Below are positions 40,110 through 49,251 of a stretch of DNA of 64,000 nucleotides, one piece after another (position 1 is the first letter of the stretch; each line of letters begins with the position of its first letter). A program made the position numbers and the translations under genes. The notes under the pieces were generated by a model. That model ran no database searches, had not been told where the DNA came from, and saw only the letters and a program-made list of their open reading frames with translations. Where the stretch lies: contig CAZXSE010000004.1 in the NCBI GenBank assembly GCA_964643325.1, forward strand, positions 1-64,000. Reading direction: 5' to 3'. Origin of the DNA: Fredricksoniimonas sp964643325 (GTDB lineage Bacteria > Omnitrophota > Gorgyraeia > Zapsychrales > Fredricksoniimonadaceae).

Positions 40110-41210
40110 ATGGCCAAAGTTCTCATCGCTACCGGAGGAACGGGCGGGCATATTTATCCCGCGCTGATGACGGCGGAGGAATTGCGCCGGCGCGGGCATG
40201 AGGCTGTATTCATCGGACGGTTCGCCGCGGCGAGGGATCGGATCGTTGCCGCGGGCTTTGCGTGCGAGGAGATCGCGGCGCAGGGGTTCGCGGCCAGAGG
40301 CCTTTTGCAGAAGATCGAAGCGGTGCTGGTGATGGCGCGCGCCCTTGCAGCCTGCACGCGGACCATTCACCGCGTGCGGCCGGATGTGGTCCTTGGTTTT
40401 GGGGGCTATAGTTCATTTCCGACGGTAATGGCCGCTTCCTGGTGCGGCGTTCCAGCGATGATCCATGAGCAGAACGCGGTCCCGGGCATGGCCAACAAGG
40501 TCCTTGCCGTGGTGGCGCGGCGTGTGGCCGTTGGCTTCAAGGACGCGCTGGCGCGGTTCCCCCGGGGCAAGGGCGTATGGACCGGGAATCCGGTGAGGCC
40601 GCTTGATGAGGGAGTCCCGTCCGAACAGGCCCGACGGGAGTTTGGGCTGGCCCCTGACAAAAGCACGGTGCTTGTTTTTGGAGGCAGCCAGGGCAGCCGC
40701 ATCCTAAACACAGAAGCAGCGGCTGTGCTGGCGGGTATGGATGTGCAGGTCATTCACATCACGGGCAACGATGCCCTGCAGCAGGTCGCACAGGTATATC
40801 GTGCGACGGGCGTGGCATGCGTGGTGCAGGCATACATGGACCGCATCGGTCTTGCGTACGCCGCCGCGGACCTTGTGATCGGCCGCGCCGGCGCTGGCAC
40901 GGTGACAGAGCTGGGGGTTTTGGGAGTGCCGGCGGTCCTTATTCCGTACCCGGGAGCCAACGATCATCAGAAATATAACGCGCGTGTCCTGGAGCGCCTG
41001 GGGATGGCGGTCATAATTGAGGAAAAGTCCTTGCGGCAGGACATCCTTCGAGATAAGATTTTTTCGATACTTAAGCAGGGTTCCTTCCGTGTCGAGGATC
41101 ATGAAAGATCCAAGGATGAATTTGTGACTGACGGGGCGAGTCGTCTTTGCGACGAGCTTTTGCGGGATTGGAACAAGTCCGGAACGAACCTTAAGGAGAC
41201 GCTGCGATGA
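40110..41210 (+). CDS. murG: Undecaprenyldiphospho-muramoylpentapeptide beta-N-acetylglucosaminyltransferase MurG
   Basis: A 366-residue GT28 glycosyltransferase making lipid II from lipid I and UDP-GlcNAc. The N-terminal ATGGTGGHIYPAL loop, GFGGYSSFPTVMAA, the central HEQNAVPGMANK and C-terminal GRAGAGTVTELGVLGVPAVLIPYP are family signatures. Peripheral membrane protein on the cytoplasmic face. It starts three bases after ftsW and overlaps murC-ddl by four. Confidence 0.95.
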   Translation: MAKVLIATGGTGGHIYPALMTAEELRRRGHEAVFIGRFAAARDRIVAAGFACEEIAAQGFAARGLLQKIEAVLVMARALAACTRTIHRVRPDVVLGFGGYSSFPTVMAASWCGVPAMIHEQNAVPGMANKVLAVVARRVAVGFKDALARFPRGKGVWTGNPVRPLDEGVPSEQARREFGLAPDKSTVLVFGGSQGSRILNTEAAAVLAGMDVQVIHITGNDALQQVAQVYRATGVACVVQAYMDRIGLAYAAADLVIGRAGAGTVTELGVLGVPAVLIPYPGANDHQKYNARVLERLGMAVIIEEKSLRQDILRDKIFSILKQGSFRVEDHERSKDEFVTDGASRLCDELLRDWNKSGTNLKETLR

Positions 41211-43564
41211 GGGCGGGAGACAAAGTAAAGAAAGCATTCAAACGATACCACTTCATCGGCATTGGCGGGATGGGGGTGGGCAACCTTGCGCTCTTGATGC
41301 TGGCCAAAGGTTTTGATGTGAGCGGCTCCGACCAGAAAGAGAGCGAATTGACGCGCCAGTTGCGCGAGCGGGGCGCTCGGGTCTTCATTGGGCATGACAT
41401 CCGCAACCTTGAAGGGGCCGAATGCGTGGTCTATTCTTCGGCGATCAAGGCGGATAATCCGGAAATGTTCGAGGCGTTCAGCCGGCATATCCCGGTCATG
41501 CGCCGCGCCGAACTGCTGGCCGAATTGCTCAACAAGGAAGTGGGGATCACGGTCGCGGGCGCGCACGGCAAGACAACGACATCATCACTGGCATCGTTCT
41601 TGCTGACCCGGGCGGGCCTCAAACCCACCACCATGGTCGGCGGGATCGTGAGGCAGGGGGACCTTAACGCGAGCCTCGGGATCGGGCGCCACATGGTCGC
41701 GGAAGTGGACGAGAGCGATGGCTCGTTCCTGTATTTTGCGCCGCATTTCTCGATCATCACCAATATCGACCTTGAACATCTGGATTTCTACCATACCTGG
41801 GAGAACATTTGCGACGCTTATGTGAAGTTTGCGGGGTGCACGGTCCCCAACGGCATTATCATTGCCAACGGCGATGACCCGACCTTGCGCGCGATCGTTT
41901 CCAACAGCGCGCGGCGTTTTGTCACGTACGGGTTCGGCGATGACAATGAGTGGGTGGCGGCCAATATCCATCTTGACGCGCACGGATCCTCGTACGATTG
42001 TTATCATAAGGGCGAGCTCGTCGGTAATTTTACCCTGAGGATCCCGGGCAAGCACAATGTCCATAATTCGCTGGCCGTGGTGGCGCTCGGGCACGAACTC
42101 AAGATCGGCCTTGATGCCATCCGGGGAACGCTCGGGGATTTTGAAGGGGTCAAGCGCCGCTTCGAGCGCAAGGGCGAGCCGGGGGGCGTCCTGGTCGTGG
42201 ATGATTACGGCCATCACCCGACGGAGATCGCGGCGACCCTGCAGACCGCCAAGACCCTGGAGCGCAAGAAGCTCGTGGTCGTTTTCCAGCCGCACCGTTA
42301 TTCCCGCACGCAAGCGCTCATGGATAATTTCGTGGATTGCCTGAATATGGCGGACCATCTGGTCCTGATGGATATTTATCCGGCCAGCGAAAAGCCGATC
42401 GAGGGCGTGACGACCGAAGCGCTGGCCGAAAGGATCCGGGCAAAGCGGCCTCAGGAACTGGTGCATCTTCCCAAGAACGTGATCGTCGATCATCTGATGG
42501 GGATCGTGGGCCCCGGTGATCTTGTTGTGACCCTGGGCGCGGGTGATGTGACCCGGATCTCGGATGAGCTTGTCAAAAGGCTTGGCGCGCGCGCCGTGCT
42601 GGCGAAGGACAGGGGGCTTATCGGGGTCATCATGGGCGGCTGTTCATCGGAGCGGGAGGTCTCGCTGCGTTCCGGCGCCGCTGTGGTGAAGGCCCTGACA
42701 GAGGCCGGATGCCGCGTGAAAGCGCTCGATCTTGTCAGCGAGGATCACGCCACGGTCAAGGAATGGCTCAGGGCCGAGGGCCTTGATATGGCGTTCATTG
42801 CGCTGCACGGCCGTTTCGGCGAGGATGGCGGCATACAGGCCGTCCTGGAAGAGCTGGATATTCCTTATAACGGTTGCGGTGTTGCGGCGAGCCGGACCGC
42901 CTTCAACAAGGCCCAGGCCCAGAAACTTTTCGATGCGCACAAAGTCCAGACCCCGGCCACGGTCATCGTTAGCGGCATTGAGGGGTTGGACGCGGACCAG
43001 GTCGTTGCCCAGGTGAAAGGGTATCCTGTTGTCGTCAAGCCCGCGTGTGAAGGTTCGAGCAACGGGATCAGCTTCGGGCGCGACCGTGATTCGCTGCGGG
43101 CGGCCCTGTCCAAGGCTTATGAGTATGGCCGCGAGATCATCGTGCAGCAGCATATCAGGGGGCGTGAACTTACCGTCGGGATCCTGGGGCAGGAAGCGCT
43201 GCCCGTGGTCGAGATCCGGACGGACGCGGGCCAGGATTTCTTTGATTTCAAGGCGAAGTATGAAAGCCCGGCGACCCAGTATCATGCGCCGGCCGAGATC
43301 GACCCGCTGACAGCGCAGCGCGTGCAGGCCGAGGCCTTGAAAGCTTACCGGGCGCTCGGGTGTGAAGGGTATGGCCGTGTTGATGTCCTGCTGGGTGAGG
43401 ACGGCATGCCGTATGTCCTGGAAGTGAACACGATCCCCGGATTCACGGCAAAAAGCCTGATGCCCAAAGCGGCGCGGGCGGCAGGGATGGATTTTACGCA
43501 ACTTTGTTTAACGCTCGTCGATATGGCATATGGCAAGAAAAAAGAGCCCCTCCCGCGGGCCTGA
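41207..43564 (+). CDS. murC-ddl: MurC-Ddl fusion: UDP-MurNAc:L-alanine ligase and D-alanine-D-alanine ligase
   Basis: A 785-residue fusion. Residues about 8-460 are MurC: FIGIGGMGVGNLALL, ATP loop VAGAHGKTTTSSLAS, EVDESDGSFLYFAP and DDYGHHPTEIAATL. Residues about 470-780 are Ddl: GVIMGGCSSEREVSLRSG, ALHGRFGEDGGIQAVLE, the ATP-grasp segment VVVKPACEGSSNGIS and VLEVNTIPGF. It supplies the first amino acid of the stem peptide and the D-Ala-D-Ala dipeptide used by MurF. MurC-Ddl fusions are known from Chlamydiae. No stop, frameshift or start between the halves. murB, often found between the two, is missing. Confidence 0.95.
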   Translation: MRAGDKVKKAFKRYHFIGIGGMGVGNLALLMLAKGFDVSGSDQKESELTRQLRERGARVFIGHDIRNLEGAECVVYSSAIKADNPEMFEAFSRHIPVMRRAELLAELLNKEVGITVAGAHGKTTTSSLASFLLTRAGLKPTTMVGGIVRQGDLNASLGIGRHMVAEVDESDGSFLYFAPHFSIITNIDLEHLDFYHTWENICDAYVKFAGCTVPNGIIIANGDDPTLRAIVSNSARRFVTYGFGDDNEWVAANIHLDAHGSSYDCYHKGELVGNFTLRIPGKHNVHNSLAVVALGHELKIGLDAIRGTLGDFEGVKRRFERKGEPGGVLVVDDYGHHPTEIAATLQTAKTLERKKLVVVFQPHRYSRTQALMDNFVDCLNMADHLVLMDIYPASEKPIEGVTTEALAERIRAKRPQELVHLPKNVIVDHLMGIVGPGDLVVTLGAGDVTRISDELVKRLGARAVLAKDRGLIGVIMGGCSSEREVSLRSGAAVVKALTEAGCRVKALDLVSEDHATVKEWLRAEGLDMAFIALHGRFGEDGGIQAVLEELDIPYNGCGVAASRTAFNKAQAQKLFDAHKVQTPATVIVSGIEGLDADQVVAQVKGYPVVVKPACEGSSNGISFGRDRDSLRAALSKAYEYGREIIVQQHIRGRELTVGILGQEALPVVEIRTDAGQDFFDFKAKYESPATQYHAPAEIDPLTAQRVQAEALKAYRALGCEGYGRVDVLLGEDGMPYVLEVNTIPGFTAKSLMPKAARAAGMDFTQLCLTLVDMAYGKKKEPLPRA

Positions 43565-44309
43565 GGCCTTCCGGCCGTTCTTATTGGGCATGGCCCTGAT
43601 CCTCGGCCTGGCGCTGGCTGCCGCGGCGCTTGTGTTCGGCTTCCGCACGCTGGCCGCATCGGCCCTGTTCCGGGTCCAGGCTGTCAGGGCCGCCGAGAGC
43701 CTGCAGCCGCTGGATCTTGGGGATTTGCAGAAGCTCAAGGGAAAGAATATCTTTACCGTCGATCTGGACAAGGTCGAGGCCGGGATCCACGCCAGGCATC
43801 CCGGGATCGCGGACCTTCGGGTGACGCGCCGGTATCCGGATGAGATCTATGTGACAGGCATCCGGCGCGAGGCTTTTGCCGTGGTTGCCATCGACGGGCG
43901 GCAATGGCTGGTGGACCGTAACGGTTACATGATCGCGGCGCCGGGCCCTGAACACAAAAGCCTGACGCTCGTCAAGGGGCTGATGCGCCAGAAGGCTGCG
44001 TCCGGGGCGCCGGTCGTTGACCGCAATATCAGGACGGCTTTTGACATCATGGCCCTGTTCGGCAAGGACCCGCATCTGGCCGGACTGGTGCTCAGGTCCG
44101 TCGATGTGGGTGACCTGACACGGATCGCCTGCGATGTTGTTGACGGGGAGTCGGGGTTCCTGGCCCTGATCGACAAGGATAATATCCCTGCGCGCCTCAA
44201 GACGCTTGCCGAGGTCCTGATGCGCGGCGGGATCGACCTTGCGCAGGTCAAGTACATGGACCTTCGTTTTGGCGCGCCCGTGATCGGGCAGAAAAAGGCA
44301 CGACCATGA
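43530..44309 (+). CDS. ftsQ: Cell division protein FtsQ (POTRA-type)
   Basis: A 259-residue bitopic protein: basic cytoplasmic start, membrane helix at about 16-38, then a POTRA domain (about 45-115; LKGKNIFTVDLDKVEAGI and VTRRYPDEIYVTGIRREAFA) and a beta-domain with QWLVDRNGYMI. FtsQ scaffolds FtsB and FtsL. Its ATG lies 35 bases inside the end of murC-ddl, so it is probably translationally coupled. ftsA overlaps its stop. Confidence 0.9.
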   Translation: MARKKSPSRGPEAFRPFLLGMALILGLALAAAALVFGFRTLAASALFRVQAVRAAESLQPLDLGDLQKLKGKNIFTVDLDKVEAGIHARHPGIADLRVTRRYPDEIYVTGIRREAFAVVAIDGRQWLVDRNGYMIAAPGPEHKSLTLVKGLMRQKAASGAPVVDRNIRTAFDIMALFGKDPHLAGLVLRSVDVGDLTRIACDVVDGESGFLALIDKDNIPARLKTLAEVLMRGGIDLAQVKYMDLRFGAPVIGQKKARP

Positions 44310-45553
44310 GGACCCTGCAGCGATTTTTCGGCCAGTTCCTCGGCGACCAGTTCTATTGCGGCCTGGATATCGGCGCGCACCGGATCAAGGCCAGCCTGAA
44401 CCGCGTCGCCGATGCCCGGACCCTGGAACTGCTCGCGGTCAACGAAGTTCCTGCCAGGGGGCTGGCAGCCGCGTCGATCAATGACATTACGGAATTCTCC
44501 GGATGCGTCAGCGCCGCCCTGGACGGTATCATTCGAAAGACCAGGTTCAAGGTCCGCGATGTGCACCTGGGGTTGGGCGGCGAGTTCATTGAAACCCGCC
44601 CGAGCCGCGCATTGGTCCCTCTGGTCGAGCGCGGTAACAAGATCCTGACCTCACGCGACCTGCATCACGCCCGGAACCAGGCGCGCATGCTGGGGGTGCG
44701 CCTTGAGGAAGAGGTCATTTGCGACCTGGTGCAGCAGTTCAAGGTGGATGATGTCAATGTCGCGCTTAATCCTGTCGGCCTTTACGGCAGAAAACTGGAA
44801 GTGGAAACGCTCCTGGTCATTGCCAATACCATGCGATTGCGCAACCTCACCAAGGCCATCCAGCAGGCTGGCTTCGAGGTCAATGATGTGTTCTTCAACG
44901 TGCATGCCGCCACCGAGCTCATGCTCGAGAAGCGTCAGCTCAATGACGGGTGTGTTTTTGCCGACTTTGGCGCGCGCACGACGCTGGTATTGGTATTCAA
45001 GGAAGGCTTGCTTAAATATTTCCGGAAGGTCCCTGTTGGCGGAGAGATGCTGACCCAGCGCATTGCCGCGGAGCTGAGCATCCCGTTCCCTCTGGCCGAG
45101 GATATCAAAAGGTCCTACGCCCGCGTGACCGATGATGCCGACGCGAACGCGGAAGAGATCCTGGTCAAGAAAGAACAGGGGTTCGTCCCGTTGCGGCGCC
45201 AGGTGCTGACAGCCGCGATCGAGCCGGATGTTTGCCGCATGATCGAAGAGATGCGCGCCGCGGTGGCCGCGTCGGGGTATGAGGGGCAGCTCAAGTCCGG
45301 GATCGTTGTGGTCGGCGGCGGGGCCCTGCTCGCGGGCCTGATGGAGCGCCTTGAAAAGGACATGCGCATGCCGGTCGGTTTCGGGCGCAACATCCCGGGG
45401 CTGAACAGCGCCGCGATCTATTGCGTTTCCACCAGTCTGGCGGAAATGGGATACAAGAACACGCTGCGTTACAGCATCGACTCGCAGAGGCCGAAGGACT
45501 GGTTCGCGGCGGTCAAGGCCAAGGCGGAAGAGTTGAGCAACGAATATTTCTGA
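44306..45553 (+). CDS. ftsA: Cell division protein FtsA
   Basis: A 415-residue actin-like ATPase that tethers FtsZ to the membrane. The phosphate-1 loop is CGLDIGAHRIKASL, the SHS2/1C subdomain follows (FKVRDVHLGLGG), and the adenosine motif is GIVVVGGGALLAGLMERLE. The C-terminal KDWFAAVKAKAEELSNEYF is a plausible amphipathic membrane-targeting helix. Overlaps ftsQ by four bases. Usually ftsZ is next; here a response regulator follows. Confidence 0.92.
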   Translation: MRTLQRFFGQFLGDQFYCGLDIGAHRIKASLNRVADARTLELLAVNEVPARGLAAASINDITEFSGCVSAALDGIIRKTRFKVRDVHLGLGGEFIETRPSRALVPLVERGNKILTSRDLHHARNQARMLGVRLEEEVICDLVQQFKVDDVNVALNPVGLYGRKLEVETLLVIANTMRLRNLTKAIQQAGFEVNDVFFNVHAATELMLEKRQLNDGCVFADFGARTTLVLVFKEGLLKYFRKVPVGGEMLTQRIAAELSIPFPLAEDIKRSYARVTDDADANAEEILVKKEQGFVPLRRQVLTAAIEPDVCRMIEEMRAAVAASGYEGQLKSGIVVVGGGALLAGLMERLEKDMRMPVGFGRNIPGLNSAAIYCVSTSLAEMGYKNTLRYSIDSQRPKDWFAAVKAKAEELSNEYF

Positions 45554-45610
45554 TCCGGCAGTCCCGGCAAAAGACCCTCGCAGATGTTTCCGCCAGAAAG
45601 GAATCATGCC

Positions 45611-45973
45611 GTGCCCGTCAATATCCTGATCGTTGATGATGACCGCCTGAGCACGACACTGATCCGTTTTGCGCTCAAGCAGCATGACTATACCGTCGAG
45701 TCCGCTGAGGATGGGGCACAGGCCCTGGAGATGCTGGGCCGTTTCAAGCCGGCGCTGATCGTGCTTGATGTCCATATGCCCCGGATGTCCGGTTTTGAGT
45801 TCATGAGCGAGCTCAAGCGCATTCCCGGCGGGAGCGCCATCCCCGTGATCATGCTGACGACCAACGACAATATGCAGGATATATTTTTTGCCGAGGGCGT
45901 GAAAGGGTACTTGGTCAAGCCCGTTGATCCTTTGAAGCTCGAGGCTGTGATCCGCGACGCCCTGGGCCGTTAG
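45611..45973 (+). CDS. Single-domain response regulator (CheY-like receiver)
   Basis: A 120-residue receiver domain with no output domain. Acidic pocket in ILIVDDDRLS, phosphoacceptor aspartate in IVLDVHMPRMSGFEFM, threonine in VIMLTTND and lysine in GYLVKPVDP. The GTG at 45611 is eight bases after GAAAGGA; an in-frame ATG at 45584 is an alternative with a poorer site. It lies between ftsA and queA with 57 bases before it and five after. No histidine kinase is nearby, so its partner and output are unknown. Confidence 0.88.
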   Translation: MPVNILIVDDDRLSTTLIRFALKQHDYTVESAEDGAQALEMLGRFKPALIVLDVHMPRMSGFEFMSELKRIPGGSAIPVIMLTTNDNMQDIFFAEGVKGYLVKPVDPLKLEAVIRDALGR

Positions 45974-45978
45974 CTGCC

Positions 45979-47001
45979 ATGCGATCGAGCGACTTTGATT
46001 ACCATCTTCCGCCGGAGCTGATCGCCCAGCATCCCGCGCCCCGGCGCGATGATGCCCGGCTTCTCGTCGTGGACCGCCGCGCGGGCACGTTCAGGCATGA
46101 TATTTTCCGTAATATCGGGGCATACTTGCCCGGCCCGAGCCTGCTGGTGGTCAATGACAGCAGGGTCATTCCGGCGAGGCTGTTGGGGAAGAAAGCCCTG
46201 ACCGGCGGACGCGTCGAGGTGTTCCTTCTCAAGCAGCTTACGGGGCGTTGTTTTGAGGCCATGCTCAAGCCTTTGAAGAAGATCAAAGAGGGCGAGGCCC
46301 TGGCTTTTGCGGGAGGCGTGAGTGCGCGGCTGGTCAGCCGCCAGGCAGGGGAGGACGGCCCGACCGGGATCGTTGAATTCGACTGTGACGATGTGCTTAA
46401 AGTCCTCGAGGATATCGGGCATATCCCGCTGCCGCCGTATATCCGGCGTCCGGATGAGGCTTGCGACCGCGAGGATTACCAGACCGTCTATGCCGCCTGT
46501 AACGGCTCGGTGGCGGCCCCGACCGCGGGGCTGCATTTCACGCTGCCCTTGATGGACGCCTTGCGGGCCGACGGGCACGCTTTCGCGCAGGTGACATTGC
46601 ACGTGAATTACGGGACGTTCAAGCCCGTCGAGGAAGAGGATGTCGCGGACCATCGCATGCACGCGGAATATTACCGGATGCCCGGCGCGGCGCAGCAGGC
46701 CCTGCGGCAGGCCCGCGACGGAGGGCGCACGATCGTGGCGGTAGGGACGACCAGCTGCCGGACGCTCGAGGCGTTCGCGCGAAGCGGCAAGCCCGAGGGA
46801 GAGACGGATATTTTCCTTTATCCCGGGGCGCGGTTCGGGCTGACAGGGGCGCTGGTCACGAATTTCCATCTGCCGCGCAGTACGCTGCTCATGCTCGTGG
46901 CGGCTTTTGCGGGCGTGGAGCTTTGCCGGCGGGCGTATGAAGAAGCTGTCCGCGAGAGGTACAGATTTTACAGTTATGGCGACGCCATGATCGTTCTTTG
47001 A
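45979..47001 (+). CDS. queA: S-adenosylmethionine:tRNA ribosyltransferase-isomerase QueA
   Basis: A 340-residue QueA of normal length, which makes epoxyqueuosine in tRNA anticodons. Signatures: FDYHLPPELIAQHPAPRRDDARLLV at the start, LLVVNDSRVIPARL, GSVAAPTAGLHFT, VTLHVNYGTFKPV and GALVTNFHLPRSTLLMLV. It acts after Tgt, which is encoded about 3 kb downstream on the same strand, so two queuosine steps are in this window. Confidence 0.96.
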   Translation: MRSSDFDYHLPPELIAQHPAPRRDDARLLVVDRRAGTFRHDIFRNIGAYLPGPSLLVVNDSRVIPARLLGKKALTGGRVEVFLLKQLTGRCFEAMLKPLKKIKEGEALAFAGGVSARLVSRQAGEDGPTGIVEFDCDDVLKVLEDIGHIPLPPYIRRPDEACDREDYQTVYAACNGSVAAPTAGLHFTLPLMDALRADGHAFAQVTLHVNYGTFKPVEEEDVADHRMHAEYYRMPGAAQQALRQARDGGRTIVAVGTTSCRTLEAFARSGKPEGETDIFLYPGARFGLTGALVTNFHLPRSTLLMLVAAFAGVELCRRAYEEAVRERYRFYSYGDAMIVL

Positions 47002-47025
47002 TTTGAGAAGGAAGTCTGCCATAAT
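46998..47025 (+). promoter_or_regulatory. Candidate promoter after queA
   Basis: TTGATT (46998-47003) and CATAAT (47020-47025) with a 16-base spacer, overlapping the queA stop codon and 54 bases before the gamma-glutamylcyclotransferase-like gene. Confidence 0.4.
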
Positions 47026-47078
47026 GCCCATGGTGTAAGGCTGTTTTAGAGTGGGCGCTTGAAAAGCAGGGGGTAAAT

Positions 47079-47534
47079 ATGTTTTACTTCGCCTATGGTT
47101 CGAACATGGACCATCATCAGATGCTGGTGGAGCGCTGCCCCGGGGCGAGCTTTGTCGGGCCTGCGGTGCTGGATGAACATTGCCTTTTCTTTGATGGTTA
47201 CTCGGCGTATTGGGCGGGCGCTGTCGCGAATATCGATGCGCTGGAGAACGACGAGGTCTGGGGCGGGCTTTTTGAGATCACGGAAACGCATTTCAACGCG
47301 CTCGACGAGTTCGAGGGATGCCCGCGATATTATTCGCGCAAGCTCATTGATGTCATTATCCAGGGAACGGCCCGGAAGGTTGCGGCCTGGACATATTACC
47401 GCGAACCGCATCCCGTCGGGACGCCGTCGCGCCGGTATATCGAGGCGGTCTTGCGAGGGGCCAGGGATTGTTGTCTTCCTGAGGAATACATCATGGAGGT
47501 CTTTTCGCATTATATGGGGCCTTCGCGGCGATGA
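47079..47534 (+). CDS. Gamma-glutamylcyclotransferase family protein
   Basis: A 151-residue GGCT/AIG2-fold protein. The substrate loop YFAYGSNMD is at residues 3-11 and the catalytic glutamate is in ALDEFEGCPRYYSR. Family members cyclise gamma-glutamyl groups from dipeptides or small amines; the exact substrate is open. It overlaps the HAD phosphatase gene by four bases, which suggests a common pathway. Start ATG at 47079; a GCAGGGGG stretch lies about 10 bases upstream. Confidence 0.85.
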   Translation: MFYFAYGSNMDHHQMLVERCPGASFVGPAVLDEHCLFFDGYSAYWAGAVANIDALENDEVWGGLFEITETHFNALDEFEGCPRYYSRKLIDVIIQGTARKVAAWTYYREPHPVGTPSRRYIEAVLRGARDCCLPEEYIMEVFSHYMGPSRR

Positions 47535-48190
47535 AGAACGCCGGCATCCTTGTTTCGGATTTTGACGGGACCATGACACGATTTGATTTTTACGATCTTG
47601 TCTGCCGGGAATTCCCGGATATTGCCGGCGGGTCCTGGCAGCAGTACGAACGCGGGGCGATCACGCATTTTGAGGCACTGCGGCTGATCTTTGCCGGGAT
47701 CCATGCGCCCGAGGAGCGGCTGCACGCGATCATTGACAGCATGCAGCTTGCGCCGCGGCTGGCTGCAAGTGTCGCTGCCTTGAAAGATCATGGCTGGCAT
47801 GTTATTGTTGCTTCTGCCGGGTGTGACTGGTATATCAAGCGCCTTTTGGCAGCGGCCGGTGTTGTTGTCGAGGTCCATGCGAATCCGGGAACATATACCG
47901 AAGCGGATGGCCTGCAAATGCGCTTTTCGGCCGCTTCGTCTTTTTTGTCACCCGGGTTTGGCATTGACAAGGCAGCTATCGTACGTGATGCGTTAACGCG
48001 CAGCAGCAGGGTGGCTTTTGCCGGCGACGGCAGGCCTGACCTAGAGCCTGCGCTCCTGGTCCATCCTGACCGGCGTTTTGCCAAGAGCTGGCTGGCGGGC
48101 AGGTTGCGGGAGATGAACGAAAAGTTCAGGCCTTTTGAGGATTGGGCCGAAGTTGCGGCGGCGTGCATCCAACAGGAGCGGGGGGCATGA
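47531..48190 (+). CDS. HAD-superfamily phosphatase (MtnX/phosphoserine phosphatase-like)
   Basis: A 219-residue HAD hydrolase. Motif I is VSDFDGTMTRFDFYD with both catalytic aspartates, motif II the serine of IVASAGCDWYIKRLL, motif III a lysine near FGIDKAAIV, and motif IV VAFAGDGRPDLEPAL. The layout fits the MtnX or phosphoserine-phosphatase-like group. Substrate unknown. It overlaps the glycerol-1-phosphate dehydrogenase-like gene by four bases, so a small phosphorylated polyol or a lipid precursor is a reasonable guess, no more. Confidence 0.82.
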   Translation: MKNAGILVSDFDGTMTRFDFYDLVCREFPDIAGGSWQQYERGAITHFEALRLIFAGIHAPEERLHAIIDSMQLAPRLAASVAALKDHGWHVIVASAGCDWYIKRLLAAAGVVVEVHANPGTYTEADGLQMRFSAASSFLSPGFGIDKAAIVRDALTRSSRVAFAGDGRPDLEPALLVHPDRRFAKSWLAGRLREMNEKFRPFEDWAEVAAACIQQERGA

Positions 48191-49236
48191 TGCGCAATAC
48201 ATCGATCTTTATTCCGACGCTGGTTCGGATCAATCCGGGCTCCCTGGACCGTATCGGGGTCTATGCCCAGCGCGGGCAGTTCCAGAATGCGGTGCTGGTG
48301 AGCAACAAGGAACTGGACCGTGCATTGGTGGACCGTGCGAAATGGAGCCTGGCCGCTCACGGGGTCGGCCTTATCCATGAAGTGGCGGTCCTCGAGTCGA
48401 CATTCGAGCAGGCGCAGGATGTTTTTCAGTCCCTGCCGCACAAGACAGATGTGATCATCGGCCTTGGCGGCGGGAAAGCGCTGGATGTGGCCAAGTATGT
48501 GGCGTTCTTGACACGCCTTCCTTATATTGCGGCACCTACGGCCCTGTCCAACGACGGGTTCTGCAGTCCGCAGGCAAGCCTGGACTTTCAAGGCAAGCGC
48601 CGTTCGTTCGCGGCGGCCATGCCGTACGGGCTGGTGATCGATACCGAAGTGTGCCTGAACGCGCCGAAGATCCTCTGGCTGGCCGGTATCGGAGATTCGG
48701 TAGCCAAGATCACGGCCGTGCATGACTGGAAGCTGGCATTCACGGCCACAGGAGCGGTCGTGGATGATTTCGCGGCGTTGTTATCCGACGCTACGGTCTT
48801 TCAGTTGATGGCAAAACCGGACCACGATCTTGAAGGGGTCCGTTTGCTGGCCACGGCGCTGATGCTCAACGGCATTGCCATGGAGATCTGCGGTTCATCG
48901 CGTCCGGCGAGTGGCAGCGAGCATCTGATATCGCACGCGCTGGATCTGGTCAGCAAGAAGCCGCATCTGCACGGGTTGCAGGTCGGGGTGGCGACCTATA
49001 TGATCAGCCAGCTGCAGGGGCGCGGCACGGACCGCATTGCGGCCTTGTTCGACGCGACCGGTTTTTGGGAGGCATTGCGCCAGGAACCTTTTTCAAGACA
49101 GGATTGGCTGGCAGCTCTGGCCATGGCGCCGACGATAAAACCCGATTTTTACACGATCCTTTCGGAAAAGGATTGGACGGGCGAGCTGGTTAGGATCATG
49201 AATGATGACAAGCGGCTTAAGGGATTGTTCGTATAA
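48187..49236 (+). CDS. sn-Glycerol-1-phosphate dehydrogenase-like protein (AraM/EgsA family)
   Basis: A 349-residue member of the iron/zinc alcohol dehydrogenase superfamily. The nucleotide motif GGGKALDVAKYVAF (about residues 97-110), the APTALSNDGFCSPQASL segment and GSSRPASGSEHLISHALD with its metal-binding histidine are typical of glycerol-1-phosphate dehydrogenases, archaeal and bacterial AraM. The reaction would be reduction of dihydroxyacetone phosphate to sn-glycerol 1-phosphate. I chose the ATG at 48187 (overlap ATGA with the HAD gene, G-rich ribosome site). Related glycerol dehydrogenase or dehydroquinate synthase activities are less likely but not excluded. Confidence 0.8.
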   Translation: MMRNTSIFIPTLVRINPGSLDRIGVYAQRGQFQNAVLVSNKELDRALVDRAKWSLAAHGVGLIHEVAVLESTFEQAQDVFQSLPHKTDVIIGLGGGKALDVAKYVAFLTRLPYIAAPTALSNDGFCSPQASLDFQGKRRSFAAAMPYGLVIDTEVCLNAPKILWLAGIGDSVAKITAVHDWKLAFTATGAVVDDFAALLSDATVFQLMAKPDHDLEGVRLLATALMLNGIAMEICGSSRPASGSEHLISHALDLVSKKPHLHGLQVGVATYMISQLQGRGTDRIAALFDATGFWEALRQEPFSRQDWLAALAMAPTIKPDFYTILSEKDWTGELVRIMNDDKRLKGLFV

Positions 49237-49251
49237 ACCTGCGGAGGACCA

